Assembly: GCA_020635055.1 (NCBI GenBank) | Contig: JACKAN010000005.1 | Span: 1 to 64,000 of the forward strand | Origin: Pseudobdellovibrionaceae bacterium | Lineage (GTDB): Bacteria > Bdellovibrionota > Bdellovibrionia > Bdellovibrionales > UBA1609 | DNA: 64,000 bases | Reading direction: 5' to 3' | Part shown: one piece after another, positions 1 through 8,993 of the stretch | Layout: each line of letters starts with the position of its first letter | Position numbering within the stretch: the stretch's first letter is position 1 | Position numbers and translations under genes: made by a program | Notes under the pieces: generated by a model | What the model saw: only the letters and a program-made list of their open reading frames with translations | The model's database searches: none | What the model was told of the DNA's origin: nothing

Positions 1-315
1 GAAGAGAAAACAGTTCTCCCTGTGGTACAAACAAATCGTTTAGGCGAATCCAATTGCAATGATAGACTTCTTAAAATAGGAAAAATGTTAAAGAATGGCA
101 GACACATTTATATAGCCGGCATTGGTGATTTAGAAGAACCACGAAATTTAAGAGAGCCAACCCATTTTTTTCCTAAACACGGAACTTTCATGGACAACGG
201 ACGCCATCTTCAGTTTCATGCAATTTCCAATGAGCATGGTGACTGCTTTGATGCCTACTCAGGGAGTGTTAAGCCCTGTCCTCAAGGTCACTTCCCACTG
301 AAGCCCGCCAATTGA
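1..315 (+). CDS. C-terminal part of lipoprotein paralogue (5' end outside window)
   Basis: The reading frame is open from base 1 and ends with TGA at 315, so only the last 104 codons are present. The protein is about 83% identical (by eye) to the C-terminal half of the lipoprotein at 18990-19526, including the blocks GIGDLEEPR, HFFPKHGTFMDNGR and CPQGHFPLK. Similarity continues a few bases past both stop codons (a shared TTGACTCA), which points to a duplicated DNA segment rather than only a conserved protein. No domain family is recognised. Whether a transglycosylase gene precedes it, as it does for the other copy, cannot be seen. Confident as a real partial gene; function unknown. Confidence 0.85.
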   Translation, partial: EEKTVLPVVQTNRLGESNCNDRLLKIGKMLKNGRHIYIAGIGDLEEPRNLREPTHFFPKHGTFMDNGRHLQFHAISNEHGDCFDAYSGSVKPCPQGHFPLKPAN

Positions 316-463
316 TCACTTGACTCATTTATACCCTAGATCAAAGGTTACAACTCAGAGCTTAACCGGTGCTGGAGTTATCGGGGAGGAATGCCTGCCC
401 CAGTCTTTGGAGTAGAGCCTTAGAATATGACATGCTGTGACCCGGATTCGGAACCTGGCACAA

Positions 464-553
464 TGGCGGAGAGTGAGGGATTCGAACCCTCGAGACGCGT
501 GAACGTCTGCCGGTTTTCAAGACCGGTGCTTTCAACCGCTCAGCCAACTCTCC
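464..553 (-). tRNA. tRNA-Ser (anticodon UGA)
   Basis: Read on the minus strand it starts GGAGAGTTGGCTGAG and ends with an encoded CCA; the 7-bp acceptor stem pairs, the anticodon stem-loop CCGGTCTTGAAAACCGG presents TGA, and there is a long variable arm typical of tRNA-Ser. The T arm GGGTTCGAATCC is intact. Length 90 nt. Confidence 0.96.
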
Positions 554-688
554 GTTGGCCAATCTAGTCATGTCTGATTGTTCAGGCAACTTTAAACTTT
601 AATAAGACTAAGCTTTTTGCGCATCGCCGCAAAAACTCTAGGTTAGAAGAATATTTTTTCTAAATAAAAACAAAGCTGAAGAATAAAA

Positions 689-2587
689 CTAGAAAATTTT
701 CTCAACATCTACTGTCTTTCCATCAAGAAGGTAAGCACTGTCCTTGGTAGGTGTAGACATTAGGATTTCATCGTCTTTTAATTCTTTATTTTCAAAAGCT
801 TTAACATGTTCAGAGCGGAGCCCACCTAAAAACCAGCGCGAATCAGCTATGTATGTTAAATCACCATCTTTAGCTTTGAGAATATTCATATTGTTGGGTG
901 AAAGCTGAATTTTATTATAGGACAAAGTCTCATTTAAACTCACTTTTAATTTTAATATTTTCTCTCCCAATTCAAAGTTGGGCTCTCCACCTTTATAAAT
1001 TTTCATAGACTCATCAATGGTATCTATGGTGAGTCCTACAATGTCCTCATCCTTTTTAGGTTGAGTTATAAATGAAATGGCAATACCAATAACCCCAGTC
1101 ACGCACATACCAAAAAGGGCTCGAAGATAAATGTAAACCCCATTTTCTGGACCCGACACAAATCTTGCCAAACCATCAATTACCGAAGGATACCAGACAG
1201 TAATCATGGTGATTGCAGAGCCCATTACCATAGAAACGCACGCGGCGGTGGGAGTAAATTTTCGCCAAAATGCCCCTAGGAAAATGGTTGTAACTATTGA
1301 AGGGATAATAATCATAATTCCTTTATAGTGAATGGACATCAAACTACCTTCTTGTTGATTAAACCAAATCACAAGTAAAGTTCCAATGACTGTTGTTATG
1401 ATTGAGGCCCATCGAGCCGCTTTCAAATAATGTTCATCTGTAGCCTCTGGCTTAACCAGTGGTTTGTACAAATCATAAATGCCAATGGCTGCACAGGCAT
1501 TAATAAGAGTATCGATGGTAGACATTAATGCAGCCATAAGTGCGGCAACTATAAAACCGAAAATCCATGGATTTTGATGAACAGTTTCCCAGCAAATAAT
1601 AATAAATGTATGGAACGTATTATCAATTTCAATAAAGTTGTAACCTTCTAAGGCGTGGCCTAATGCATTTTGTTTATTTATTAAAGAGCGACCAATCCAA
1701 CCAACGGCACCCACAATGACAGCAGACAACGGGAGGGTAATTAAAACATTAAAAAAACCAGCCTTGCGACCTTCATCTACGCTTTTAATTGTAAGATAGC
1801 GCATAATGAAACCTTGGTTCATAAAAGTAAATGCGATACTTCCAGCTAAAGCTTCTCCCCAAAATAATCCAGCAGTATTAAATTTTGGATTGTCTGTTAA
1901 ATGAACTAAAGGAAGACGATGGCTAATGGGTAACCATTCCCACCACTCGGTAAGTCCGCCAAGGGCATAAATACCAGCAAAAATAGCGATCCCTCCGGCT
2001 ATGTAAAGCATTATTCCTTGAAATAAATCTGTAAAAATAACTGCAGTTTGTCCACCAAAGGTGACATAGGCCCCTAAGAAAATGGAAAGTAAGGGAACGG
2101 AATACATTTGCGGAAAGCCAAACATGCCTTCCATTGCGACGCCAATGGTATAGAGATTATAACCAATGTAGAAAAACATATAGGCCATAATAATAACGAG
2201 ACTTATATATCTAGCAGTACGATTAAATCTTCTCTCAAAATATTCAGGGATGGATTTAATTCGAGAAAAATAAATAATGGGAAGCCAACCAAAAATAAAG
2301 AAAGGCAAAATAAACCAATCATTCATATAGGTCATGGTGCTGCTCATACCCGAATTAAAACCTTGTTCAGAGTATTTTAAGTAGGAATAAGAGCCAATCC
2401 CCGTAGCGATCATACTTGCAGCAGGCAACCACCAAGAAAAGCGCTGACCACTATAAAAGAAATCATTTATATTTTTGTTAAAGCGCGCAAAGTAGCCACC
2501 AAAAACTGTAATGACTATGACATAAAAGACGGCAACAACACCGATAATAATTGCAGATTGATTTGAGAGCTCTATTCCATAATTCAT
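689..2587 (-). CDS. sodium:solute symporter family (SSF) transporter
   Basis: 632 residues with about 13 hydrophobic segments over residues 1-530, then a soluble tail of about 100 residues. The pattern (N-terminal segment near residue 12-32, SWWLPAASMIATGIGSYSY in TM2, FGGQTAVIFTDLFQG in the centre, TLINACAAIGIYDLY after an ALMSTIDTL helix) is that of SSF/SLC5 carriers, which couple uptake of sugars, amino acids or organic acids to Na+. The substrate cannot be read from sequence. The gene is preceded at 3 nt by a small membrane-protein gene, so the two are very likely co-transcribed and perhaps functionally linked. The long cytoplasmic tail is more than the minimal family fold. Family assignment is strong; specificity unknown. 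Confidence 0.9.
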   Translation of the reverse strand: MNYGIELSNQSAIIIGVVAVFYVIVITVFGGYFARFNKNINDFFYSGQRFSWWLPAASMIATGIGSYSYLKYSEQGFNSGMSSTMTYMNDWFILPFFIFGWLPIIYFSRIKSIPEYFERRFNRTARYISLVIIMAYMFFYIGYNLYTIGVAMEGMFGFPQMYSVPLLSIFLGAYVTFGGQTAVIFTDLFQGIMLYIAGGIAIFAGIYALGGLTEWWEWLPISHRLPLVHLTDNPKFNTAGLFWGEALAGSIAFTFMNQGFIMRYLTIKSVDEGRKAGFFNVLITLPLSAVIVGAVGWIGRSLINKQNALGHALEGYNFIEIDNTFHTFIIICWETVHQNPWIFGFIVAALMAALMSTIDTLINACAAIGIYDLYKPLVKPEATDEHYLKAARWASIITTVIGTLLVIWFNQQEGSLMSIHYKGIMIIIPSIVTTIFLGAFWRKFTPTAACVSMVMGSAITMITVWYPSVIDGLARFVSGPENGVYIYLRALFGMCVTGVIGIAISFITQPKKDEDIVGLTIDTIDESMKIYKGGEPNFELGEKILKLKVSLNETLSYNKIQLSPNNMNILKAKDGDLTYIADSRWFLGGLRSEHVKAFENKELKDDEILMSTPTKDSAYLLDGKTVDVEKIF

Positions 2588-2590
2588 CGC

Positions 2591-2902
2591 TTACCCCTTT
2601 ACTGGCCATGCTAAAGACATAAAAATCCAAAAGCCATGGAAGGAGGCAAAGAAGAAAAAACCAGCAATTAGGATTTTAAACCACAAGCTATCTCGACCGC
2701 GACCCAACTGACAGGCTTTAGTTCTTAAGATTAATAAAATTCCTAAGCTAAAAAAGATGAGCCCAAAGGTGTACTGATATAAGTAACTGGTCCAGGGGTT
2801 AGACTTACCCAACCAATCAATAAGGAATCGTGGATAAAAGTAAATAAATATTAACACTATTGGGATTAGCGCCCCAATTAGAATTTTATTGCTTTTTTTC
2901 AT
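2591..2902 (-). CDS. small three-helix membrane protein, upstream partner of SSF transporter
   Basis: 103 residues with three predicted membrane segments (about residues 7-25, 43-61 and 77-97) separated by short basic loops such as RTKACQLGRGRD. It ends 3 nt before the symporter start, so translation is probably coupled. Some SSF carriers are encoded with a small membrane subunit (the DUF4212 type), but this protein does not show that family's sequence, so an accessory role is inference from position only. Confidence 0.75.
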   Translation of the reverse strand: MKKSNKILIGALIPIVLIFIYFYPRFLIDWLGKSNPWTSYLYQYTFGLIFFSLGILLILRTKACQLGRGRDSLWFKILIAGFFFFASFHGFWIFMSLAWPVKG

Positions 2903-2965
2903 TTATACTCCCGTTGGATACCGGGATAGAGATAACAAAAACTTAGAGATTCTCCAAGAATTCGC

Positions 2966-3460
2966 TTAATTACACACTGAGTAAGCGATGACTTCGTTAC
3001 CAGCCTGAGAAAGGCTCTTTATTTTTGCTGCTTTATCTAGCATTTGAGCGTTTAAGGATGAGGCCGTAATTGAGATTTCGCCCATCAAGCTACCATTGGG
3101 TGCAATGCGAACTTCCTCTTGCAATGGACCTGTATTTCCAACTAAACCATGCTCTGTTTTATTGTATACTTTGATAACTTGTGAGCCTGAGTTAGCTATC
3201 TTTTTTTCACTTAATTTAAATTTATAAAAATTATTTTTCTTTGTAGATTGCAAGCGAGACCTCATGCCATACAGTTGGCAGTTCCAATCGGATTTTAACA
3301 AGTTTTTCTCATTGGGAACTGAGCCCAACTTAAAATTAGTTTGTAAATCATTAACTACATTATCACTTATATTTGTTAACTCAATGGCCTCTGCGGTGGG
3401 AAGGAGAAATGAGAATACCAACAAAACTAATGCAACCAAAAATATTCTTACTAATTTCAT
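2966..3460 (-). CDS. secreted protein of unknown function
   Basis: I place the start at the ATG at 3460 because AGGAAGGTAGGTGAG precedes it directly and because the protein then begins with a classical signal peptide (MKLVRIFLVALVLLVFSFLL...AEA). An upstream in-frame ATG at 3487 would add nine residues before the basic n-region. The mature part (about 140 residues) is beta-rich, with one Cys near the middle and one next to the C-terminus (VCN end) that could form a disulfide. No family recognised. Likely periplasmic or surface-associated. Confidence 0.75.
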   Translation of the reverse strand: MKLVRIFLVALVLLVFSFLLPTAEAIELTNISDNVVNDLQTNFKLGSVPNEKNLLKSDWNCQLYGMRSRLQSTKKNNFYKFKLSEKKIANSGSQVIKVYNKTEHGLVGNTGPLQEEVRIAPNGSLMGEISITASSLNAQMLDKAAKIKSLSQAGNEVIAYSVCN

Positions 3461-3487
3461 CTCACCTACCTTCCTACAACCCATCAC

Positions 3488-3647
3488 TTAAGCAAAATTA
3501 GCTCCCAAAACTGCCAAACCACATAAGTATATGAAATTATGTATAAATATAAGATAATCTAGCACTGCTGTCGAGTTATAACTATTAATTATAATAGAAT
3601 TTTTACATAAGCATGGCGCATTTGGGTTCTGGGTTTATTGCTTGAAG
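3488..3647. other. intergenic region without recognisable gene
   Basis: AT-rich spacer between the secreted protein and the glycosyltransferase; I see no ORF with a ribosome-binding site, no tRNA and no strong hairpin. It probably carries the promoter of the leftward secreted protein. Confidence 0.4.
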
Positions 3648-4364
3648 TTAATACTTGGAGTTCAAAGATAAACCCTTTTCATAGATTCGGTTCATAGTTT
3701 CATCTGGAACTCCAAGGTGGTAACCGACTTTCATAATCTGATTTAACAAAGATTGATATAAGTAGCCATTTTTCTTAAACCGAATGCTGGAAGTTGTAGA
3801 GTTAAATGGGAGTCTTTGTGGTGGGGATAATTTTTTGAGCTTTAAACAAAGCTCAGTATCTTCAAAAATAGAAAGCTCTGGGACAGGAGTTATATCTTCT
3901 GGAGCTAAAAGTTTTTTATTAAAAAATAAACAATGGTCCAAATAATAAATTCCGCGTCGGTCACCACGAATGTAATTGGAGTACCAAGATGTAAACTTCA
4001 ATATGGGGTGGGAATCATCAAAACTGTGAGAAAAAGATCCCCACTTAGGTAGAAGGTCGCTATTAGAAATAAAATTTAATCCCTCAGGGTCTAATAGGCT
4101 TCTTGGATGGTGAAGTAAGATCCAATCATTAGAGGCTTGTTGAATGCCCTGGTTTAGGCGAGTGGCTCTTAGATGTGAAAAAGAATGAACGAGCTTAACT
4201 GGATAACTTTTTAACAAGTTTATTTGATTATCCTCTGCACCATAATTAACTATTATCAATTCAAAGTTGTTGTATTGGCATAGACGCGATAAAATTTCTT
4301 TAAATAGATTTGAATTCATCTCGTTATGAGTAGGTAAAATAACAGAAAATTGACGCATAGACAT
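3648..4364 (-). CDS. family 2-like glycosyltransferase (TIGR04283-like)
   Basis: 238 residues. The N-terminus FSVILPTHNE and the following ELIIVNYGAED match the nucleotide-sugar binding start of GT2 enzymes of the TIGR04283 type, and the central SIFEDTELCLKL matches the acidic ED motif near the acceptor site. A DWILLHHPRSLLDPEG stretch replaces the usual W(i/l)LFLHADT metal-binding motif; the family's DxD is not evident, so the catalytic state is uncertain. TIGR04283 members often sit beside arsenosugar genes, and here the gene is divergent from an ArsM-type methyltransferase 79 bp away, so a shared role in arsenic sugar chemistry is a reasonable inference. An alternative start lies two codons downstream (MRQFSVI). 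Confidence 0.72.
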   Translation of the reverse strand: MSMRQFSVILPTHNEMNSNLFKEILSRLCQYNNFELIIVNYGAEDNQINLLKSYPVKLVHSFSHLRATRLNQGIQQASNDWILLHHPRSLLDPEGLNFISNSDLLPKWGSFSHSFDDSHPILKFTSWYSNYIRGDRRGIYYLDHCLFFNKKLLAPEDITPVPELSIFEDTELCLKLKKLSPPQRLPFNSTTSSIRFKKNGYLYQSLLNQIMKVGYHLGVPDETMNRIYEKGLSLNSKY

Positions 4365-4442
4365 CCCATAAAAAAGTAGAAAAATATTTTATATTACAAT
4401 ATTCTACCCTCAAAATTGAGCAAGTAAAACAGGGGAGTCCTC

Positions 4443-5510
4443 GTGGATCAAGATACTATTAAAACACAAGTTAAAGATTATTACGGCAAAACACTTAAAA
4501 CTTCTGAAGATCTCAAAACCAACGCCTGCTGCACAAATGTGGATTATCCTAAACACATAAAAAAGGCTTTAGGAAAAATTCATGATGAAGTTATGACAAA
4601 ATATTATGGCTGTGGATTGACAATACCCACCCATTTAGAAGCCCTAAAAGTATTGGATCTTGGTAGTGGGTCCGGAAGGGATTGTTATTTGCTCTCACAA
4701 ATAGTCGGTGAAAATGGTTATGTTGTTGGAGTGGATATGACTCCGGAACAGCTGGCTGTTGCTAAAAAATACTTAGATTTTCACAAAGAGAACTTTGGAT
4801 ACAAAAAAAGTAATGTCGAATTTATTGAGGGTGACATCCAAAACTTAAGAGCCGCGGGGTTAAAGGAAAATGACTTTGATCTTATTGTATCTAACTGTGT
4901 TGTGAATTTGGTTCCCGATAAAGAATCTGTTCTTAAAGAAGCTTTTAGTTTATTAAAAGAAGGTGGGGAATTTTATTTTTCGGATGTTTATTGTAGCCGT
5001 AGATTACCACAGACCTTAACCAATGATTCTGAAATTTGGGGTGAGTGTTTAGGCGGGGCTATGTATTGGAATGATTTCGAAAATTTAGCTAAAAAAGTGG
5101 GATTTACTGACCCGCGTGTTGTTGAAACCTCTCGGATTTCTATTAATAATCCAAAACTTCAGGAAAAGTTATCTGGATTCGAATTTTATTCTGTAACATA
5201 TAGGCTTTTTAAAATATCTCAGCTGGAAACCCACTGCGAAGATTATGGACAAGCTGTAATATACAAGGGAGGAGTCAAAGAACAAGAGCAAGTGTTTATC
5301 CTAGACAACCACCATACATTCTACAAAGGCAAAGTAGCTTCCGTCTGTGGCAATTCTTATAGAATGTTACATGACACCAGATACAAAGAAAACTTTGAAT
5401 TTATAGGAAACTGGGCCTTTCACTACGGGATTTACGAAGGCTGTGGTGTTAATGCTCCCTTTGCCGAGACTAAAGCTGAAGGAAATTCAGCAGCAACGAA
5501 CTGTTGTTAA
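4443..5510 (+). CDS. arsM: ArsM-type arsenite S-adenosylmethionine methyltransferase
   Basis: 355 residues from a GTG start with AGGGGAG just upstream. It has the class I SAM-binding motif DLGSGSGRD (residues 72-80) and GVDMTPEQL after strand 2. Three cysteines at 57, 152 and 202 match the As(III)-binding triad of ArsM enzymes (the last two 50 residues apart, as in the algal enzyme), and a CC pair at 29-30 matches the extra N-terminal cysteine. ArsM converts As(III) to methylated arsenicals in the cytoplasm. The long C-terminal region (residues 260-345) with DNHHTFYKGK, VCGNSYRML and a final CC is typical of the arsenosugar-associated ArsM form. No arsS/radical-SAM partner is adjacent; a glycosyltransferase lies divergently upstream. 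Confidence 0.88.
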   Translation: MDQDTIKTQVKDYYGKTLKTSEDLKTNACCTNVDYPKHIKKALGKIHDEVMTKYYGCGLTIPTHLEALKVLDLGSGSGRDCYLLSQIVGENGYVVGVDMTPEQLAVAKKYLDFHKENFGYKKSNVEFIEGDIQNLRAAGLKENDFDLIVSNCVVNLVPDKESVLKEAFSLLKEGGEFYFSDVYCSRRLPQTLTNDSEIWGECLGGAMYWNDFENLAKKVGFTDPRVVETSRISINNPKLQEKLSGFEFYSVTYRLFKISQLETHCEDYGQAVIYKGGVKEQEQVFILDNHHTFYKGKVASVCGNSYRMLHDTRYKENFEFIGNWAFHYGIYEGCGVNAPFAETKAEGNSAATNCC

Positions 5511-5527
5511 TATAAAAGCTCACATTT

Positions 5528-6385
5528 CTAGTTACTAACTAGCCATGTGTGAATAGTTTCAGTGTAGTCATTTATAGGATCTAAATCTCTAATTTTAATC
5601 AAAACAAAGTCTATGTAAGACTCTGGATCTTGAATAAAATCAGTAAAACCCGCATGAACGGCATTTACAACAATTTTACTGGTAGGATTCACATCGGGAT
5701 AAAGGAAATGCAGTCGCACGGCAAGTTCGGCAATTTGTGAAGTTATATAATCGTTGTCTCCTTCATGAGATGCTCGTTTTGCAAAATAAAGAGTTTGAGT
5801 AAGAGTTTTAATATAATCCTTAATAACATTTCTAGACATTTGTTCGTTTAGCGAGAGAGCAACATTTGTTGTGAAATATTGTTTTTCTAAAAAATTATGG
5901 GTTTGTACATTTTTTTGATGATTGCCTGTCATACGATAGGCATAGGCTCTGATTTTTGACTGCAAAGGTTCCCAAATTGGAGCACCAACTACAAAGACAC
6001 CAAGACTGGTGATTTGGCTTAGAAAAGTTGCCATAAAATAAGCCAAGGCAGGGTGGTCCTTGCTTACCAAAGTAGAAAGGAAAGCCACAAGTGACGAGGA
6101 ACCTACCATAACAGACGTTATTGCGGCATAAGCTTTTACATTGTCATTTTTAAGAACAGAGAAAATAGATTTTGTTATGGCTTCTTGATCACAAGATTCA
6201 TTGTCACAATTTTTTTTAAGCTCTTCTTCTAGAACTTCTACTAACGGTGCATTGGGTGGCCAGGCTTTAACATTTTCACTAGCTCTCTCAGTTTCCAGTT
6301 CATGATTGCAACTTGCCCAAACAAGATGAGTGGAAGTAAAAACTAAAATTGAGGTCAACAACAGGTAACGGATTAAAAAAGACAT
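5528..6385 (-). CDS. exported membrane-associated protein of unknown function
   Basis: 285 residues starting with a signal peptide (MSFLIRYLLLTSILVFTSTHLVWA). A CDNESCDQ cysteine pair follows near residue 60, and two hydrophobic segments lie at about residues 85-105 and 115-140, so it is probably an inner-membrane protein with a periplasmic N-terminus and a soluble C-terminal helical domain of about 130 residues. Not recognised as a known family. Convergent with arsM with 17 bp between stops. Confidence 0.7.
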   Translation of the reverse strand: MSFLIRYLLLTSILVFTSTHLVWASCNHELETERASENVKAWPPNAPLVEVLEEELKKNCDNESCDQEAITKSIFSVLKNDNVKAYAAITSVMVGSSSLVAFLSTLVSKDHPALAYFMATFLSQITSLGVFVVGAPIWEPLQSKIRAYAYRMTGNHQKNVQTHNFLEKQYFTTNVALSLNEQMSRNVIKDYIKTLTQTLYFAKRASHEGDNDYITSQIAELAVRLHFLYPDVNPTSKIVVNAVHAGFTDFIQDPESYIDFVLIKIRDLDPINDYTETIHTWLVSN

Positions 6386-6494
6386 AAAGAGGGTTTTAAG
6401 AATTCACCAGTAAAAGGTCAACAAGATTAAAACTGGCATAGGAAGTGCTTTATATTACAAGCAAATGCTGAACTCTATACAAAGAGGAAAGAAA

Positions 6495-7337
6495 ATGAGA
6501 AAAAGTACGTTAATTGTCACCGGCCTTGTAAGTATTATAGGTTTATCTGCCTGTGACAAAAAGAAAGAAATTGAATATGTGGAGGTCGAAAAAGTAAAAC
6601 AACTAGCCTGTGCAAAACAAGATGATTTCTCAATCCCTGATAATAATGTGCTTCAGATGAAGGAAATTCGATTAGCAAGAACTCGTCAATATGTCCGTCG
6701 TTTTAATTGTGAAGGTAAGGTGATTAGTGACAAGCTAGAAACCTTTACCGAAAAAAAACAAGATGTTGAATTGTTTTCTGTAAGACAGATAGCCGAGAGA
6801 GACCAACAAAAAATTGTAAAGAAATTAAATCATATTGTTGGAACTGCATTTAACCGTCAGACTTGTTCTTCTGCTAAGCGCGACCCCATGAGCTTGTTTG
6901 TTGATGGTATAAGAGCTGTGTACTCTATTTTTAGTGAAGTTTCTGATGAGTTATTGAACAATGTTGAAGTTAAAGAAAAAAGACCTAGTATTCGTTTTAC
7001 AATTGATACAGCTCCCGCCCTTTTAACAACAGAAGTGAATAAGGGTGTACAAATGATAGATTATAAATTTACCCATGTGTGTGGAAGAAACGAAGACGAC
7101 AGCAACGAATATAGTTATTATCAAGAAAGAGATAGACACACTCGAAGCAAAGAAGACAAACAAACACATAAAAACCCTTTTCAGCGAAGACCCATTAAAG
7201 AGGATAGGATTTGTAATACTACCTTTGAAGAAGGGACTCTCGTTTTAGCAGTAAGTTATGTGGATAAAGATGTTAGTGGCATGAAAGAAATTTGGCCGAC
7301 CAACTGTAACCAACAACTACCAAGAAGTAGAAGGTAA
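6495..7337 (+). CDS. lipoprotein of unknown function
   Basis: The start at 6495 is chosen because AGAGGAAAG precedes it and the product begins MRKSTLIVTGLVSIIGLSAC, a perfect lipoprotein signal with Cys at residue 20; an in-frame ATG at 6465 would put ten residues in front. The mature chain (about 260 residues) is highly charged, with a DKKKEIEYVEVEKVKQ segment after the Cys and an Arg/Lys/Asp-rich stretch near residue 220. Five later cysteines may form disulfides. Unknown family. Its stop codon directly abuts the stop of the convergent gene at 7338. Confidence 0.78.
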   Translation: MRKSTLIVTGLVSIIGLSACDKKKEIEYVEVEKVKQLACAKQDDFSIPDNNVLQMKEIRLARTRQYVRRFNCEGKVISDKLETFTEKKQDVELFSVRQIAERDQQKIVKKLNHIVGTAFNRQTCSSAKRDPMSLFVDGIRAVYSIFSEVSDELLNNVEVKEKRPSIRFTIDTAPALLTTEVNKGVQMIDYKFTHVCGRNEDDSNEYSYYQERDRHTRSKEDKQTHKNPFQRRPIKEDRICNTTFEEGTLVLAVSYVDKDVSGMKEIWPTNCNQQLPRSRR

Positions 7338-8060
7338 TTATTTTTGAAAGAAATTGTATTTTTTAAGTTCATTAAGTTCTTTGAGTTCATCGATAAATGG
7401 CTTATAACCTTCTATTTCGTTTACAATTTCCCAGGCACGGTGATAGTTTTTTCCTAAACTTTGGTCAAATTTTATTATGTCTTTTAACTCGTTTTCCCTT
7501 TTGAGTTTAATATATATATATTTTTGCAAAGCCACTTGATGAAGATGTGACAAGACAACATCGGGTTCATCTTTATATTTTTTTAATAAACCCGTTGGCC
7601 ACTGACTAGAAAAATTTTCATAAATATAAGTGTGAAGTAGCTCGTGGAAGGTTAAACCTACAAAAACATGATCGGGCTGAGGATTATTGTTGGATGAACT
7701 ATTAAGAAACCACGAGATTTTTATTAATAAGGGTTGGCTCATGGAAGGAAATTTTTGGCATGTAAAAACAGTAACAATCATTTCAGTGCGCAAAAAGCTT
7801 TTGCCAAAAATATTGTAAACTTCTAATAGTAAATCTTCACCGTTTTTGTTCCACTCAGTTTGGAGTTTTGGTAGTTTTGTAGTTAGCTCGGTCAACCATT
7901 CAGGTTTAATAACAGTTTTAGCTTGAGCTGCACAAATATTATCAAAGGTTCTTCCGTATCTAAATTGAATGTCAGGGTATTTTGTGTTGTGAAATAGTGC
8001 TGCTGATCCAGTTGTGCTAAGGAAAAAAGATCCTAAAAATATTAATAATTTTGACTTCAT
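7338..8060 (-). CDS. secreted protein with HExxH (putative zinc peptidase)
   Basis: 240 residues with a signal peptide (about 20 residues, ending SAA). Residues 139-143 read HELLH within VGLTFHELLHTYIYENF, the HExxH zinc site of gluzincin/metzincin-type peptidases in a helix-like context. A clear third ligand is not obvious; candidates are Glu residues in the last 80 positions. A periplasmic or secreted metallopeptidase-like protein is therefore plausible but not proved, and HExxH can occur by chance. C-terminal half is rich in Lys/Glu helices. Confidence 0.65.
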   Translation of the reverse strand: MKSKLLIFLGSFFLSTTGSAALFHNTKYPDIQFRYGRTFDNICAAQAKTVIKPEWLTELTTKLPKLQTEWNKNGEDLLLEVYNIFGKSFLRTEMIVTVFTCQKFPSMSQPLLIKISWFLNSSSNNNPQPDHVFVGLTFHELLHTYIYENFSSQWPTGLLKKYKDEPDVVLSHLHQVALQKYIYIKLKRENELKDIIKFDQSLGKNYHRAWEIVNEIEGYKPFIDELKELNELKKYNFFQK

Positions 8061-8259
8061 ATTTACTTCCTCTTTGTCTACTCACCCCCTTTGACGAACA
8101 GGAACATACTCTTCTTTATAGGAGAGTATAGTAAAAATTTGGTATTACTAGGCTTGTAAGAGCTACAAACAATTACAAGCTGCTGATCTGATAGATTAAT
8201 TTTAGTTTTTAATATTAGACTTCATGCGTCCGGAACGAGGAATTGGAGTCCCCGATGGG

Positions 8260-8601
8260 TTAAAACGAAGGTTCTAGAGAATCGCCAGAAGTGCTAATTT
8301 TAATATAGCAAGAATATAAGTTGGTAACTTTAGAGTCGTTTTCCACAATACAAGTAATTGCTTTTCCTTGTTTGGCAAAACCATTTCTTTCACCCATAGA
8401 ATCTGCACTTTGTTCTTCTATTTTATTGAGCGACTTATAGAGTTTCTCAGCTTTTGAATTTTCTCCACCGTAGATCTCAATGGAAACAACATCATCACTA
8501 TTTACTCTCGAATCATCAACTTCTATTGAACTCTGAATTGGATTAGCCAATAGGGTAGTTGATAAAAATGTAACTATTAAAAAATTAAATAAACTCTTCA
8601 T
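8260..8601 (-). CDS. small secreted protein of unknown function
   Basis: 113 residues with a signal peptide (MKSLFNFLIVTFLSTTLLA) and AGGAGACAGGAA upstream of the ATG. The mature part has two cysteines (about residues 85 and 95) in CIVENDSKVTNLYSCYI, likely a disulfide hairpin. No family recognised. The 200 bp on its 3' side and the 250 bp on its 5' side contain no other gene I can support. Confidence 0.68.
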   Translation of the reverse strand: MKSLFNFLIVTFLSTTLLANPIQSSIEVDDSRVNSDDVVSIEIYGGENSKAEKLYKSLNKIEEQSADSMGERNGFAKQGKAITCIVENDSKVTNLYSCYIKISTSGDSLEPSF

Positions 8602-8763
8602 TTCCTGTCTCCTTTTTTGTTCCTAACAATTAAGAAATATTTCAAATTGAGAATTGTTTGGCTACCTACTTAAAGTCAAGAACCTCAACGAAAAATTATC
8701 CTTAAGGTTACTTATTACAGTAAAACCCCAATAAGAAAGGAAAAAATTTTAATCTCGGATCAA

Positions 8764-8783
8764 AATTTTCTAATTAGAAAATT
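8764..8783. repeat. perfect 20-bp palindrome
   Basis: AATTTTCTAATTAGAAAATT is its own reverse complement. It lies in the AT-rich spacer between the DsbA-like remnant and the small secreted protein at 8260; it could be an operator or a weak terminator for the leftward BlaI-like operon. Confidence 0.5.
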
Positions 8784-8849
8784 AAAAGGTAAATGAGAAA
8801 ACTCTTTTTTTTCTGGTAGAAGTTCCCCCCCGTACAATGCTTTTTATCT

Positions 8850-8993
8850 TTATCTGAGTGTTAAGTTCATAACTCTTTCAAGCTCTTCAACTTTTAGTGC
8901 TCCACGCAGAGCCACTCCACTGATTAAAAGTACAGGTGTTCCTGTAAACACAAAGTTTTGAAATTCAAGTATAGTCAAGGATATGAAAATCAT
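8850..8993 (-). pseudogene. C-terminal remnant of a DsbA/thioredoxin-fold protein
   Basis: A 47-codon frame whose ATG overlaps the TGA of the BlaI-like gene (ATGA). The peptide contains FVFTGTPVLLISG and RGALKVEELERVM, which is how the C-terminal third of DsbA/DsbG-like oxidoreductases reads: the cis-proline loop GTP, the beta-strand, the G..L.G turn and the last helix. The CxxC active-site half is absent. It is either a truncated gene fused in place behind the repressor or a small translated leftover; I favour a pseudogene. Nothing else in the 8602-8849 stretch looks coding. Confidence 0.6.

Noticed and set aside
2108..2380. 90-residue plus-strand ORF in the symporter gene
   Set aside because: Shadow of the transporter; no ribosome-binding site.
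8221..8259. Similarity of GTCCGGAACGAGGAATTGG to 10722-10750
   Set aside because: Only scattered matches over about 30 bp; probably chance.
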